From assembly GCA_902475645.1 (NCBI GenBank), contig CABSAH010000035.1, positions 1-12,831 on the forward strand: a DNA stretch of 12,831 nucleotides, given 5' to 3'. The notes beneath the pieces are model-generated. The model saw nothing but the letters and a program-made list of their open reading frames with translations. It had not been told where the DNA came from and made no database searches. The translations under genes and the position numbers were made by a program. The DNA comes from an uncultured Christensenellaceae bacterium. Lineage in GTDB: Bacteria; Bacillota; Clostridia; Christensenellales; CAG-138. Below, piece by piece: positions 5,675 to 12,831 of this stretch (positions are counted from its first letter, which is position 1; each line of letters starts with the position of its first letter).

Positions 5675-6307
5675 ATGAACAATGCCGATGATATAACGAA
5701 CGAAGAATTTGATACCAAATCACTCTATCAGATAGGCTATGGCCTGTATGTGCTTACCACGAGGGATGGGGATAAGGATAACGGCTGCATAGTCAATACC
5801 GTAATGCAGGTAACAAGCACGCCGCCGCTTATAGCGGTTGTTGTAAGCAAGCAGAATTACACCTGCGGCCTTATTCAAAAAACAGGCAAGCTTAACATAA
5901 ACAGCCTGTCCGAAGCTACGCCGTTTGAGGTATTCAAGCATTTTGGTTACCAAAGCGGCAGGGATACCGATAAATTCGCAGGATGCTCCCCCGAAAGGAG
6001 CGCTAATGGCCTTATAATACTTCCCAAGCATACGGTAGGCTATCTTTCGCTTGAGGTTGAGCGCGAACTTGACTTCGGCACGCATATACAGTTCATGTGT
6101 ACGCCCGTTGAGGGGAAGCTCCTATCCGATGAGGAAACAGTGAGCTATACCTATTATCAGAACAATATCAAGCCCAAGCCGCAGCCGGAGAAGAAGTCGG
6201 GCTTTATATGCAGGATATGCGGGTATGTCTACGAAGGCAGCACGCTTCCGGATGACTATATTTGCCCCATATGCAAGCACGGAGTTGCCGATTTTGAACC
6301 GATTTAA
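5675..6307 (+). CDS. hrb: High-molecular-weight rubredoxin: flavin reductase domain fused to rubredoxin
   Basis: The 210-residue cytoplasmic electron carrier has a flavin-reductase-like FMN domain (about residues 14-165, with NTVMQVTSTPPLIAVVVSK and the GRDTDKF segment). A proline/lysine linker (166-174) follows, then a C-terminal rubredoxin domain (about 177-210) with CRICGY (Cys179, Cys182) and CPICK (Cys197, Cys200) to bind one iron. In Moorella, Hrb passes NADH electrons to the flavodiiron protein FprA, which reduces O2 or NO; that role is likely here, though no FprA gene is in the window. ATG 5675 is preferred because AAAGGA (5659-5664) is best placed for it; ATG 5669 and 5639 are alternative starts. 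The usual Gly after the last rubredoxin Cys is Lys201. It is a single gene with its own promoter and terminator. Confidence 0.93.
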   Translation: MNNADDITNEEFDTKSLYQIGYGLYVLTTRDGDKDNGCIVNTVMQVTSTPPLIAVVVSKQNYTCGLIQKTGKLNINSLSEATPFEVFKHFGYQSGRDTDKFAGCSPERSANGLIILPKHTVGYLSLEVERELDFGTHIQFMCTPVEGKLLSDEETVSYTYYQNNIKPKPQPEKKSGFICRICGYVYEGSTLPDDYICPICKHGVADFEPI

Positions 6308-6344
6308 CGGCGGCGCTACAATGAGCTGGTTTAAGCCTAAATAA

Positions 6345-6391
6345 AAAGCCCCTGCACTTGGCATATTGCCATAAGCGGGGGCTTTGCTTTT
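6345..6391. terminator. Bidirectional rho-independent terminator
   Basis: The 8-bp stem AAAGCCCC (6345-6352) / GGGGCTTT (6378-6385) is extended by a T-G and two G-C pairs, with an inner TGGC/GCCA stem. On the plus strand TTTGCTTTTA follows. On the minus strand the hairpin runs into TTTTTATTTAGG. It separates the convergent Hrb and DUF1653 genes and serves both. Confidence 0.9.
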
Positions 6392-6393
6392 AC

Positions 6394-6642
6394 TCAATTT
6401 CCGGCTCGGCTTTTTATATCCTGCAATTCAAAACGGTATTTTTGCGTACAGTTGGGATACTTTTTGCGGTCAACCTCGCCTAAAAACATATCTATCGGCC
6501 TTATCCAAAGCGAACCGTTGCCGTAAAGCTTTCTGTATATAACGTATTCTTCGCCCGTTTCGCTGTGGAGCGCGGTATCCTCAACCAAATAGTAATCTCC
6601 CTTAAAGTGGCGATATACGCGCTTTAGCTTCAATTCCTGCAT
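6394..6642 (-). CDS. DUF1653 domain-containing small protein
   Basis: The 82-residue soluble protein shows the DUF1653 pattern: VYRHFKGDYYLVEDTALHSE (9-28), then TGEEYVIYRKLYG, then LWIRPIDMF. The domain fills about residues 6-60, and a short charged tail follows. The biochemical function of the family is not known to me. The start is ATG 6642, with GGAAAGGGAG (6650-6659) 7 nt upstream; a frame extended to 6678 would run through the ribosome site and is rejected. It lies 68 nt downstream of the acyl carrier protein gene on the same strand, with a hairpin in the gap, and ends at the bidirectional terminator, so the two are probably one transcript. Confidence 0.88.
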   Translation of the reverse strand: MQELKLKRVYRHFKGDYYLVEDTALHSETGEEYVIYRKLYGNGSLWIRPIDMFLGEVDRKKYPNCTQKYRFELQDIKSRAGN

Positions 6643-6667
6643 AAAAATGCTCCCTTTCCGTAATAAT

Positions 6668-6689
6668 GCCGGGGGCAAATGCTCCCGGC
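6668..6689. other. Intercistronic hairpin between the ACP and DUF1653 genes
   Basis: GCCGGGGGC and GCTCCCGGC pair around AAAT as nine pairs with one G-T on the plus strand; on the minus-strand transcript the same position is an A-C mismatch. No T-run follows on the minus strand (ATTATTACGG), so it looks more like a processing, stability or partial attenuation element than a full terminator. Confidence 0.5.
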
Positions 6690-6710
6690 AAAAATCTTAC
6701 GCGCCTGATA

Positions 6711-6908
6711 TTACGCGGTAAGCGCATCCACGCGGCTGATAAGCTCATTCAGCGTATGGATGCTTTCTTCATCCTCCACTATAAGGTCAAATGCATCTTC
6801 AACCTCAAGTATAATCTCCGTCAGATCAAGTGAATCGATGCGCTCGTCGCAGGAGCCTTCTCCGGTTATGGCGCGCGCAATGTCCATGATCCGCTCACCG
6901 TTTGACAT
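6711..6908 (-). CDS. Short stand-alone acyl carrier protein
   Basis: The 65-residue acidic protein has the phosphopantetheine attachment motif DSLDLTEI (Ser26) followed by the typical helix II pattern IILEVEDAF and a C-terminal TLNELISRV helix. It should carry acyl groups on a 4'-phosphopantetheine arm in the cytoplasm. It is about 10-12 residues shorter than housekeeping AcpP, all missing from helix I: Ser26 stands where E. coli ACP has Ser36. No upstream in-frame ATG, GTG or TTG exists before the stop, and GGAGG (6916-6920) is 7 nt from ATG 6908, so the short start is real. No fatty-acid synthase genes adjoin it; a FabG-like SDR lies 1.3 kb away on another transcript. It may be a specialised ACP rather than the main fatty-acid one. 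Confidence 0.85.
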   Translation of the reverse strand: MSNGERIMDIARAITGEGSCDERIDSLDLTEIILEVEDAFDLIVEDEESIHTLNELISRVDALTA

Positions 6909-6953
6909 AAAACGACCTCCGAATAATTGCTGATAAATAAATATGTCATATTA

Positions 6954-6970
6954 TGCGTAAAAATAACGCA
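6954..6970. promoter_or_regulatory. Operator-like inverted repeat at the ACP transcription start
   Basis: TGCGTAAAAATAACGCA has perfect 5-bp arms around 7 nt and covers about +1 to +17 of the predicted transcript. It does not match the FapR operator consensus as I recall it. It could be a repressor site or a weak leader hairpin. Confidence 0.4.
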
Positions 6971-6976
6971 CAAGGA

Positions 6977-7005
6977 ATTCTACTGCAAATGTAAGGCTTT
7001 GTCAA
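6977..7005 (-). promoter_or_regulatory. Near-consensus sigma-A promoter for the ACP-DUF1653 transcript
   Basis: Minus strand: -35 TTGACA (7000-7005), a 17-nt spacer and -10 TAGAAT (6977-6982). The start should be near 6970, giving a leader of about 60 nt. Confidence 0.75.
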
Positions 7006-7008
7006 GCC
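6995..7008. promoter_or_regulatory. Inverted repeat over the -35 box of the ACP promoter
   Basis: GGCTTTGTCAAGCC has perfect 5-bp arms around TGTC and covers the -35 hexamer of the minus-strand promoter. It could be an operator; the short arms allow chance. Confidence 0.3.
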
Positions 7009-7048
7009 AAGGCATAATATATGGCTTCCATATGGGGTAAAGGTGAAG

Positions 7049-7054
7049 TATAAT
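7049..7054 (+). promoter_or_regulatory. Candidate -10 element for the MBL-fold gene
   Basis: A perfect TATAAT lies 30 nt before ATG 7085. No good -35 sits 16-18 nt upstream (TTCCAT at 7026-7031 is the closest), so the promoter would depend on an activator or be weak. Confidence 0.4.
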
Positions 7055-7084
7055 ACAAGATGTTGATATTGAAAGGAGCAGGCA

Positions 7085-8119
7085 ATGGCAGGCAATAAAA
7101 CGGGCGGGAACAAAAAAGAAGCCCAAAGAACGGGAACAAACAAAAGAACCTCCGATAAGGTCATAGTTGACAGGAAAGCGACTGAGGGTAAAAAAGAAAA
7201 TGCGGGGGAGAACGCAGCGCCAAAGGACGGCAAAACAAAGCTGATATCCATCCTTGCCGCCGCTGTGCTGGCGCTGATACTTATATTCAAGCCCGAACTG
7301 CTGCAAGAAGTGATAGATTCCGTCACCGCTGCAAACGCAGAGGGCGTATTTGCGGCGTTTATAGACGTTGGGCAGGGGGACAGCATATTCCTGCGCTCGC
7401 CAAGCGGCAAAACCATGCTTGTGGACGCAGGTACGCCGGATTCATTTGAAAGCATACAGGACGTGCTTAACGGGGAAGGCGTAACAAAGCTTGATGTGGT
7501 AATCATGACGCATCCGCACAGCGACCACATGGGCAGCATGAAAAAGGTTATAGAGAATTACGGCATAGGAACGTTTTATATGCCGGATGCCGTGAACACA
7601 ACAAGCACGTTTGAAAAGGTGCTGAACGCGCTTGAAAGCAAAAAGGTTAAAACAAAGGTGATATGGGGAAGCGCAAATACCACAATAAAGTGGGATGACG
7701 ATGTTGAGGTGCGCGTGCTTTCGCCGATACAGGGCGCGGATTATCAGAATAAGCTTAATAATATGAGCTTGGTGGTCAAGGTAACATACGGCGAAACCTC
7801 GCTGCTGCTTACCGGCGATGCCGAAAGCTATGCCGAGGAGTTAATGATAGCCTCCGAAAAGGAGCTGCTTAAAGCGGATGTGCTTAAAATAGGACATCAC
7901 GGTTCATCAACTTCAAGCTCGCAGGCGTTTCTTGACGCCGTTCGGCCCAAGGCCGTTGTCATTTCCGTCGGCAAAAACAACGATTACGGTCATCCGCACA
8001 GAGAAACAATGCAGCGGCTTAAAAAGCTGGGAACGGAAATATACCGCACCGATAAGCTCGGCACAATACGCATGCTTTTTACCGAAAGCGAAGTGCGCCT
8101 ACTCAACGGGGATAAATAG
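7085..8119 (+). CDS. Membrane-anchored MBL-fold hydrolase, ComEC C-terminal-domain-like
   Basis: The 344-residue protein has a Lys-rich, polar N-terminus (1-51), one hydrophobic segment (about 52-69) and then a metallo-beta-lactamase domain (about 88-340). The positive-inside rule puts the catalytic domain outside the membrane. Domain motifs are FIDVGQGDS (92-100), THPHSDHMG (142-150, His143, His145, Asp147, His148), TGDAE (243-247, Asp245), IGHHGSS (269-275, His271) and YGHPH (301-305). This set matches the C-terminal hydrolase domain of the DNA-uptake protein ComEC/Rec2, but the ComEC channel domain is absent. Such stand-alone proteins are common in Clostridia; DNA, nucleotide or phosphodiester hydrolysis is plausible but unproven. 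The start is ATG 7085 with AAAGGAG (7072-7078) 6 nt before it. It is divergent from the ACP gene and forms a single-gene unit, with no clear terminator in 8120-8260. Confidence 0.9.
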   Translation: MAGNKTGGNKKEAQRTGTNKRTSDKVIVDRKATEGKKENAGENAAPKDGKTKLISILAAAVLALILIFKPELLQEVIDSVTAANAEGVFAAFIDVGQGDSIFLRSPSGKTMLVDAGTPDSFESIQDVLNGEGVTKLDVVIMTHPHSDHMGSMKKVIENYGIGTFYMPDAVNTTSTFEKVLNALESKKVKTKVIWGSANTTIKWDDDVEVRVLSPIQGADYQNKLNNMSLVVKVTYGETSLLLTGDAESYAEELMIASEKELLKADVLKIGHHGSSTSSSQAFLDAVRPKAVVISVGKNNDYGHPHRETMQRLKKLGTEIYRTDKLGTIRMLFTESEVRLLNGDK

Positions 8120-8260
8120 CCTATTGAACAGGTTGCGTATTATATCGGGCGGCAAAGCCGACAATGTGCAAGACCATGGGTTTTTATCGGTTTTGACGTA
8201 CATTCGCCTTGTCAAGCTTTTCGCTCGATCTAATTTTCATATACTGTCCTTCCGTTAAGG

Positions 8261-8995
8261 TCAATATGGGAATCCGCCGCCCACCTCAAGCACCTGCCCC
8301 GTTATGAAAGATGCGCTGTCGGACGCAAGGAATAGCATTGCGGCGGCAACATCGTCCGCTGTGCCAAGCCTCCCTAACGGCGTTCTGTCTATAAGCTTCA
8401 GCCTGTCGTTTTCGTCAAATTCGGCCATCATGTCCGTATCTATTACGCCTGGCGCAACGCAGTTTACGCGGATGCCTGTTGGCCCAAGCTCGCGGCTAAG
8501 CGCCTTTGTAAGGCCAATAACGCCGGCCTTCGCCGCTGAATAAGCCGCTTCGCAGGAGCCGCCGTATATACCCCAAACGGAGGATACGTTTATTATGCTT
8601 CCGCCGCCGCGAACGCGCATGGATGGCAGCGACGAATGAATCATATTGTATACGCCCGTAAGGTCTGTATCGATTACATGCCGCCATTGCTCGAATGTGG
8701 TATATTCAAGCATTGAATAGTGCGCAACGCCGGCATTGGCTATCAATACGTCTATTCCGCCAAGGGTGGAACATATGTGCTTTGCCATGCGTTCCGTTTC
8801 GGCAATATCGGCAACGTTGCCCTTAACGGGAACGGCCATTGCGCCAAGCTCCACAAATTCCTGCATAAGGCTTTGCATTGCGGAATCGTTTTCATGATAG
8901 CCGGCGGCGATTCTGTATCCCGCGCGGGCAAAACTGAGGGCGGCGGCCCGGCCTATGCCGCGCGACGCACCGCTTATCCATACGGTTTTAGCCAT
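8261..8995 (-). CDS. Classical SDR oxidoreductase, FabG-like
   Basis: The 244-residue cytoplasmic NAD(P)-dependent reductase has the nucleotide motif SGASRGIG (8-15), NAG (87-89), the catalytic Ser139, Tyr152 and Lys156 in the YSAAK context, APGVIDTDM (181-189) and a C-terminal GQVLEVGGG. Size and motifs fit 3-oxoacyl-ACP reductase FabG and the closely related elongation factor P 5-aminopentanone reductase (YmfI); sequence reading alone does not separate them. Isolation from fatty-acid genes makes the main FabG role unsure, though a short ACP lies 1.3 kb away. The start is ATG 8995 with GGAGG (9003-9007) 7 nt upstream. It is convergent with the MBL gene and divergent from the ABC operon; I found no convincing promoter for it. 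Confidence 0.92.
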   Translation of the reverse strand: MAKTVWISGASRGIGRAAALSFARAGYRIAAGYHENDSAMQSLMQEFVELGAMAVPVKGNVADIAETERMAKHICSTLGGIDVLIANAGVAHYSMLEYTTFEQWRHVIDTDLTGVYNMIHSSLPSMRVRGGGSIINVSSVWGIYGGSCEAAYSAAKAGVIGLTKALSRELGPTGIRVNCVAPGVIDTDMMAEFDENDRLKLIDRTPLGRLGTADDVAAAMLFLASDSASFITGQVLEVGGGFPY

Positions 8996-9056
8996 TAAAA
9001 ATCCTCCGTAGGCATTGAAGTATTTTTATAAACGATATCATAAAAACGCCTTTTTT

Positions 9057-9072
9057 TCCATAGGCATATGGA
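9057..9072. promoter_or_regulatory. Inverted repeat in the SDR/ABC-exporter divergent region
   Basis: TCCATAGGCATATGGA has 5-bp perfect arms around 6 nt, in an otherwise AT-rich divergent region. It could be an operator for either gene. Evidence is limited to symmetry and place. Confidence 0.3.
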
Positions 9073-9128
9073 CCTCATACTAAAACCAAAAAAATAATTA
9101 AATGGTTTATTATTTTGTCGTAATGCGC

Positions 9129-9134
9129 TATAAT
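9129..9134 (+). promoter_or_regulatory. Candidate -10 element of the ABC-exporter operon
   Basis: A perfect TATAAT lies 33 nt before ATG 9168. The -35 position (TTTATT, 9106-9111) is poor. It lies inside a possible in-frame 5' extension of the transporter gene, which supports the downstream start. Confidence 0.45.
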
Positions 9135-9167
9135 ATGTTTTGCTACGCATATAAGAAGGAGAGAATA

Positions 9168-10967
9168 ATGACGCAGAATAAAGCGCGCAAGGCCGGCATA
9201 ATGGATATATTGCGAAGCCCATACGCACACGGATTCTTCAAAAAGTATAAATGGAGCTATCTGCTTGGCATAGCTATTCTAATTGTTATAGACAGCGCGC
9301 AGACGGAAGTACCCAGAATAGTTGGGCAGGTAATAGACGGCATAAAGTACACAACGCTTGATGAAGCGGGCTTTGCATCCGCCATTGCGAGGATAGCCGT
9401 TATAGCCGTATTGGTGCTTGCGGGCAGGATAGGGTGGAGGTATTGCATATTCGGCGCGGCAAGAAAAATAGAGCGCGATATGCGAAACGACCTTTTCAGC
9501 CACCTTAACACGCTGCCCGTATCGTATTTCCACGAGCATAATGCGGGCGAAATAATGGCATACATGACCAACGATATCGAGGCCGTGCGCATGACGTTCG
9601 CGGCAACGATAATGATGGGCCTTGATATGATAACCATCGGCGTTGCAACGCTGATTAAGATGATATTCCAGATAGATTTGAGGCTAAGCCTTGTAACGGT
9701 AATACCGCTTAGCATGGTTGCGTTTGTAAGCACATTTGTGGGGCGGGAGATGCATAAGCGCTTCACCAAAAGGCAGGAGGTATTTGCCAAGGTTTCCGAT
9801 TTTGTACAGGAAAAGCTCAGCGGCATAAAGGTAATAAAGGCATTCGTTCAGGAGAAAAAGGAGATAGCGGCGTTTGAGGCCGTGAACAGCGAATCGCGCA
9901 CGGCAAATATAAGGGACGCCAAGGTGCAGGCGTTCATGTTCCCGTTTATGCATATGATAGCCGGCTGCTCCATGGCGATTGCGATAGCCTACGGCGGATA
10001 TATAGCCATACTCGGCCGCATAACCGTCGGCGATTTTTCGGCATTTGTGCAGTATCTTAATATGCTCGTTTGGCCGATTGCGTCCATAGGCAGAATAATA
10101 AACGTTGTAACGCGCGGCTCGGCTTCCCTAAAGCGCGTGGAAAGCGTTTTGCACACAGAATCCGATATAAAGGATGCCTTGCCCGAAATAACCGATAATG
10201 AGCCGATAAGGGGCGAAATAGAGACGCGGCAGCTTACGTTCCGCTATCCGGGTACGGATAGGGAGGTGCTGAAGGATATATCGTTCCATGTTGAGCCGGG
10301 GCAGACGCTCGGCATAGTGGGGCGCACGGGCGCGGGCAAAACCACGCTTGTGAACCTTATGCTAAGAATTATAGATCCCGATGACGATATGCTCTATATA
10401 GGCGGCAAGGAGATACACAAAATCCCGCTGCAAACGCTCAGAGCGTCAACGGGCTACGTTATGCAGGATAACTTCCTGTTTTCGGATACGATACGCAACA
10501 ACATAGCATTCGGCGACCATACCAAATCGTTTGACGAAATTCAGCAGGCGGCAAAAATGGCATGCGTTCACGACAATATAGTTGATTTCCCCGATGGGTA
10601 TGAAACAATGGTCGGCGAGCGCGGCGTTTCGCTTTCCGGCGGGCAGAAACAGAGGATATCGATTGCGCGTGCGCTGATACTTGATCCCGAAATACTGATA
10701 CTTGACGATGCGCTTTCCGCCGTGGATACCGATACGGAGGAAAAGATACTTGAAAACCTTAAAACGCTTCGCCGCGGCAAGACGAACATTATAATAGCGC
10801 ACCGCATATCCACATTGCAGAACGCGGATAAGATAATTGTTATAGACGGGGCAAGAATAATTGAGGAGGGCAACCACGACGAGCTTGTTGCCCGGGGCGG
10901 AATGTACGCGGATTTGTACCATAGGCAGCTGCTTGAAAAGATGAAGAAGGAGGAATACGGGCTGTGA
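9168..10967 (+). CDS. Heterodimeric ABC exporter subunit, degenerate-site chain
   Basis: The 599-residue half-transporter has an N-terminal six-helix exporter domain (about residues 28-320) and a C-terminal ATPase domain (about 350-590). Motifs: Walker A GRTGAGKT (385-392), Q-loop MQDNF (Gln433), signature LSGGQ (489-493), Walker B ILILDD (Asp513) and H-loop AHR (His545). The catalytic Glu after Walker B is Asp514, the hallmark of the degenerate chain in heterodimeric exporters such as TM287/288, BmrCD and LmrCD. Export of drugs, lipids or peptides is possible; the substrate is not visible. The start is ATG 9168 with AAGGAGAG (9156-9163); a frame from 9102 is rejected because the -10 lies inside it. 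It overlaps the partner gene by 4 nt. Ile codons are mostly ATA. Confidence 0.94.
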   Translation: MTQNKARKAGIMDILRSPYAHGFFKKYKWSYLLGIAILIVIDSAQTEVPRIVGQVIDGIKYTTLDEAGFASAIARIAVIAVLVLAGRIGWRYCIFGAARKIERDMRNDLFSHLNTLPVSYFHEHNAGEIMAYMTNDIEAVRMTFAATIMMGLDMITIGVATLIKMIFQIDLRLSLVTVIPLSMVAFVSTFVGREMHKRFTKRQEVFAKVSDFVQEKLSGIKVIKAFVQEKKEIAAFEAVNSESRTANIRDAKVQAFMFPFMHMIAGCSMAIAIAYGGYIAILGRITVGDFSAFVQYLNMLVWPIASIGRIINVVTRGSASLKRVESVLHTESDIKDALPEITDNEPIRGEIETRQLTFRYPGTDREVLKDISFHVEPGQTLGIVGRTGAGKTTLVNLMLRIIDPDDDMLYIGGKEIHKIPLQTLRASTGYVMQDNFLFSDTIRNNIAFGDHTKSFDEIQQAAKMACVHDNIVDFPDGYETMVGERGVSLSGGQKQRISIARALILDPEILILDDALSAVDTDTEEKILENLKTLRRGKTNIIIAHRISTLQNADKIIVIDGARIIEEGNHDELVARGGMYADLYHRQLLEKMKKEEYGL

Positions 10968-12781
10968 GCATGAATAAAGCAAAAGCAAAAACGCTCTCGC
11001 CAAACCGCCGCCTTCTCAGATATGCGCGGCCGTATATTGGCTATTTTGCGCTGGCGTTTGCAATAATATTGGTTCTTGTATGGCTTGAGCTTTATCAGCC
11101 GCAGATATTGGGCGAAGCGGTTGACGAATGCGTTGCCAAATACGAAAAGATATCGAGCGAGGGCTTCAGCATAGCGGAGCTTAAAAAACTTAGGGCTGAC
11201 GATTTGAGCAAGGTTATAAAGCTGGGTCTGCTCTATCTCGGCACGGTAATAGCCGTTATGGTGCTAACCTATACGCAGGCAAGCATACTGGCTACGACCG
11301 GGCAAAAGATAATATACAACCTGCGCAACGATATATTCAGCCATATGATGAAGCTGCACATAGGCTTCTATAACGATAACCCGATAGGCAGGCTGGTAAC
11401 AAGGGTTACGAACGACTGCGAAACGGTGAACGAAATGTTCACAAGCGTTATAGTGAACATACTTAAAAGCTTCTTTGTGCTTGGCGGCGTAATAGTCATG
11501 ATGCTAAGCTACAACGTTAAGCTTTCGCTGTATATATTCATAGTGATACCGTTCATAACAGCCGCAACGTTTGTGTTCCGCAAGGCCACGCGCAAGATAT
11601 ATCGTATTATGCGCGCCAAAATATCGGAGCTGAACGGCTTTGTTGCGGAGCATGTATCCGGCATGAAGGTCGTGCAGGCATTTACCGCCGAAAACGACGT
11701 TAAGAACGACTTTGAGGCGAGGACGGAGGAGCTGCGCGGAATAAACATGAAGCAGCTTATGGCTTTTGCGCTGTATAGCCCCGTGCCGTATGTTATGAAC
11801 ATAACCGCGCTTGCAATATTGATATTGGTTGGCGGGCATATGGCGTTGGACGGCGTTATAACCATAGGCACAATGATAATATTCCAGCGGTATATAAATA
11901 ACTTCTTCCAGCCTATACAGGAGCTGGCGGAGCAATTCAATACCATACAGTCCGCAAATGCCTGCGCCGAACGCATATTCTGGCTTCTGGATACCGAACC
12001 GCAGATAGAAAACGCTCCCGATGCGGTAAGCATGGATGGCTTTAAGGGCAAAATAGAATTCAAAAACGTTTGGTTTGCGTATAAGGGCGAGGATTGGGTG
12101 CTTAAGGATGTGTCCTTTACGGTAGAGCCCGGGCAGCGCGTGGCCTTCGTGGGCGCAACGGGCGCGGGCAAAACAACCATACAGAACCTTATCTGCCGCT
12201 ATTATGATATTCAAAGGGGCAGCATAACGATAGACGGTGTGGACGTTAAAAAGATAAAGCTGGAGGATTTGAGGCGAAACATCGGTCAAATGCTCCAGGA
12301 CGTGTTCCTGTTCACGGGCGATGTTAAGGACAACATACGCCTTAACGAAACGGATATTACAGACAAGGACATTATGGAAGCGGCCGAAACGGTCAACGCA
12401 GCCGGATTTATTGAAAAGCTGGACGGCGGCTATTCGCACCATGTAATAGAACGCGGAGCGGCATTCTCCGCAGGACAAAGGCAGCTTATATCCTTTGCGC
12501 GCGCGCTTGCGTTCAAGCCCTCCGTGCTTATATTGGATGAAGCCACGGCGAATATTGATACGGAAACCGAATCGCTTATTCAGGATGCGCTTGGCAAGCT
12601 GATGGAGGGCCGCACGACAATAATGGTTGCGCACAGGCTTTCCACAATACAGAATGCGGACAACATAATAGTTATGCATAAGGGCCGCATAGTTGAAGAA
12701 GGCACGCATCAGGAGCTGCTTGAAAAGGGCGGGATATACTATAGGCTTTATAAGCTTCAATATGAGCATGATGCAGCATAA
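10964..12781 (+). CDS. Heterodimeric ABC exporter subunit, consensus-Glu chain
   Basis: This is the 605-residue partner of the preceding subunit, with an exporter membrane domain (about residues 20-330; an extracellular loop around 55-85 is longer than in its partner) and an ATPase domain (about 360-600). Motifs: Walker A GATGAGKT (397-404), Q-loop MLQDVF (Gln445), Walker B VLILDEAT with the normal catalytic Glu526, and H-loop AHR (His557). Its signature is FSAGQ (501-505) rather than LSGGQ. This is the complement of the first chain: the degenerate ATP site combines the first chain's Asp514 with this chain's altered signature, and the active site combines Glu526 with the first chain's LSGGQ. 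The start is GTG 10964, overlapping the previous stop (GTGA), with AAGGAGG (10947-10953) 10 nt upstream; ATG 10970 is a possible but worse-placed start. Confidence 0.95.
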   Translation: MSMNKAKAKTLSPNRRLLRYARPYIGYFALAFAIILVLVWLELYQPQILGEAVDECVAKYEKISSEGFSIAELKKLRADDLSKVIKLGLLYLGTVIAVMVLTYTQASILATTGQKIIYNLRNDIFSHMMKLHIGFYNDNPIGRLVTRVTNDCETVNEMFTSVIVNILKSFFVLGGVIVMMLSYNVKLSLYIFIVIPFITAATFVFRKATRKIYRIMRAKISELNGFVAEHVSGMKVVQAFTAENDVKNDFEARTEELRGINMKQLMAFALYSPVPYVMNITALAILILVGGHMALDGVITIGTMIIFQRYINNFFQPIQELAEQFNTIQSANACAERIFWLLDTEPQIENAPDAVSMDGFKGKIEFKNVWFAYKGEDWVLKDVSFTVEPGQRVAFVGATGAGKTTIQNLICRYYDIQRGSITIDGVDVKKIKLEDLRRNIGQMLQDVFLFTGDVKDNIRLNETDITDKDIMEAAETVNAAGFIEKLDGGYSHHVIERGAAFSAGQRQLISFARALAFKPSVLILDEATANIDTETESLIQDALGKLMEGRTTIMVAHRLSTIQNADNIIVMHKGRIVEEGTHQELLEKGGIYYRLYKLQYEHDAA

Positions 12782-12802
12782 CGAATATTTGATGATATGC
12801 AG

Positions 12803-12831
12803 GCAGGCCGTACAACGGTCTGCTGTTTTTT
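12803..12831 (+). terminator. Rho-independent terminator of the ABC-exporter operon
   Basis: GCAGGCCGT (12803-12811) pairs with ACGGTCTGC (12815-12823) as nine pairs with one G-T, around a 3-nt loop. TGTTTTTT follows to the window edge. It sits 21 nt after the stop of the second subunit. Confidence 0.9.

Noticed and set aside
8120..8260. Possible terminators between the MBL gene and the FabG-like SDR (CGGCAAAGCCG at about 8151; TTGAC/GTCAA further on)
   Set aside because: The stems are only 4-5 bp, without a good T-run on either strand, so no terminator is called.
6711..8995. ACP and FabG-like SDR read as one fatty-acid operon
   Set aside because: The MBL gene on the opposite strand lies between them and the ACP has its own promoter, so they are separate transcripts.
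9102..9167. In-frame 22-codon extension before the first ABC subunit
   Set aside because: It contains the candidate -10 TATAAT and the ribosome site before ATG 9168; the extension has no family support.
11504..12769. Minus-strand open frame of 421 codons opposite the second ABC gene
   Set aside because: The many ATA and GCGC-type codons of the transporter leave the antisense strand open; the transporter motifs on the plus strand are complete.

Overview
The window looks like chromosome from an anaerobic Gram-positive bacterium of the Bacillota, most likely a gut-type Clostridia. The evidence is three exported proteins with lipoprotein signals, strong AGGAGG-type ribosome sites, sigma-A type promoters, a flavin reductase-rubredoxin fusion of the high-molecular-weight rubredoxin type, a membrane-anchored ComEC-like hydrolase and a BmrCD/LmrCD-like heterodimeric ABC exporter. 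The genus cannot be read from the sequence.

Region 1 (1-3084, + strand) is a tightly packed, translationally coupled cluster for redox repair outside the membrane. It encodes the C-terminal part of a membrane protein with a CxxxCP motif and two [4Fe-4S] motifs, an extraordinarily Met- and Cys-rich lipoprotein, a TlpA-like thioredoxin lipoprotein and an MsrA-MsrB fusion lipoprotein. The order suggests an electron route from the cytoplasm through the Fe-S membrane protein and TlpA to MsrAB. The Met/Cys-rich lipoprotein and the Met-rich linkers on the other two lipoproteins may be the oxidisable substrate. This module is the most interesting part of the window. A hairpin at 3104-3163 closes it.

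Region 2 (3160-5546) holds a minus-strand pair, an extended SDR followed by a cytidylate-kinase-like protein, and a divergent TetR-family regulator. The two divergent promoters share one palindromic -10 element. Region 3 (5547-6391) is a monocistronic high-molecular-weight rubredoxin gene with a near-consensus promoter and a bidirectional terminator.

Region 4 (6394-8995) holds a minus-strand transcript for a short acyl carrier protein and a DUF1653 protein, a divergent membrane-anchored metallo-beta-lactamase-fold hydrolase, and a convergent FabG-like SDR. Region 5 (9168-12831) is a two-gene ABC exporter operon with 4-nt overlap, complementary degenerate and consensus ATP sites, and a clean terminator at the window's end.

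No RNA gene, CRISPR array, insertion sequence or attachment site was seen. No stretch over 300 bases lacks a gene; the longest gaps, of roughly 140 to 175 bases, are mostly promoter regions. The 8120-8260 gap between convergent genes shows no convincing terminator, only weak inverted repeats.
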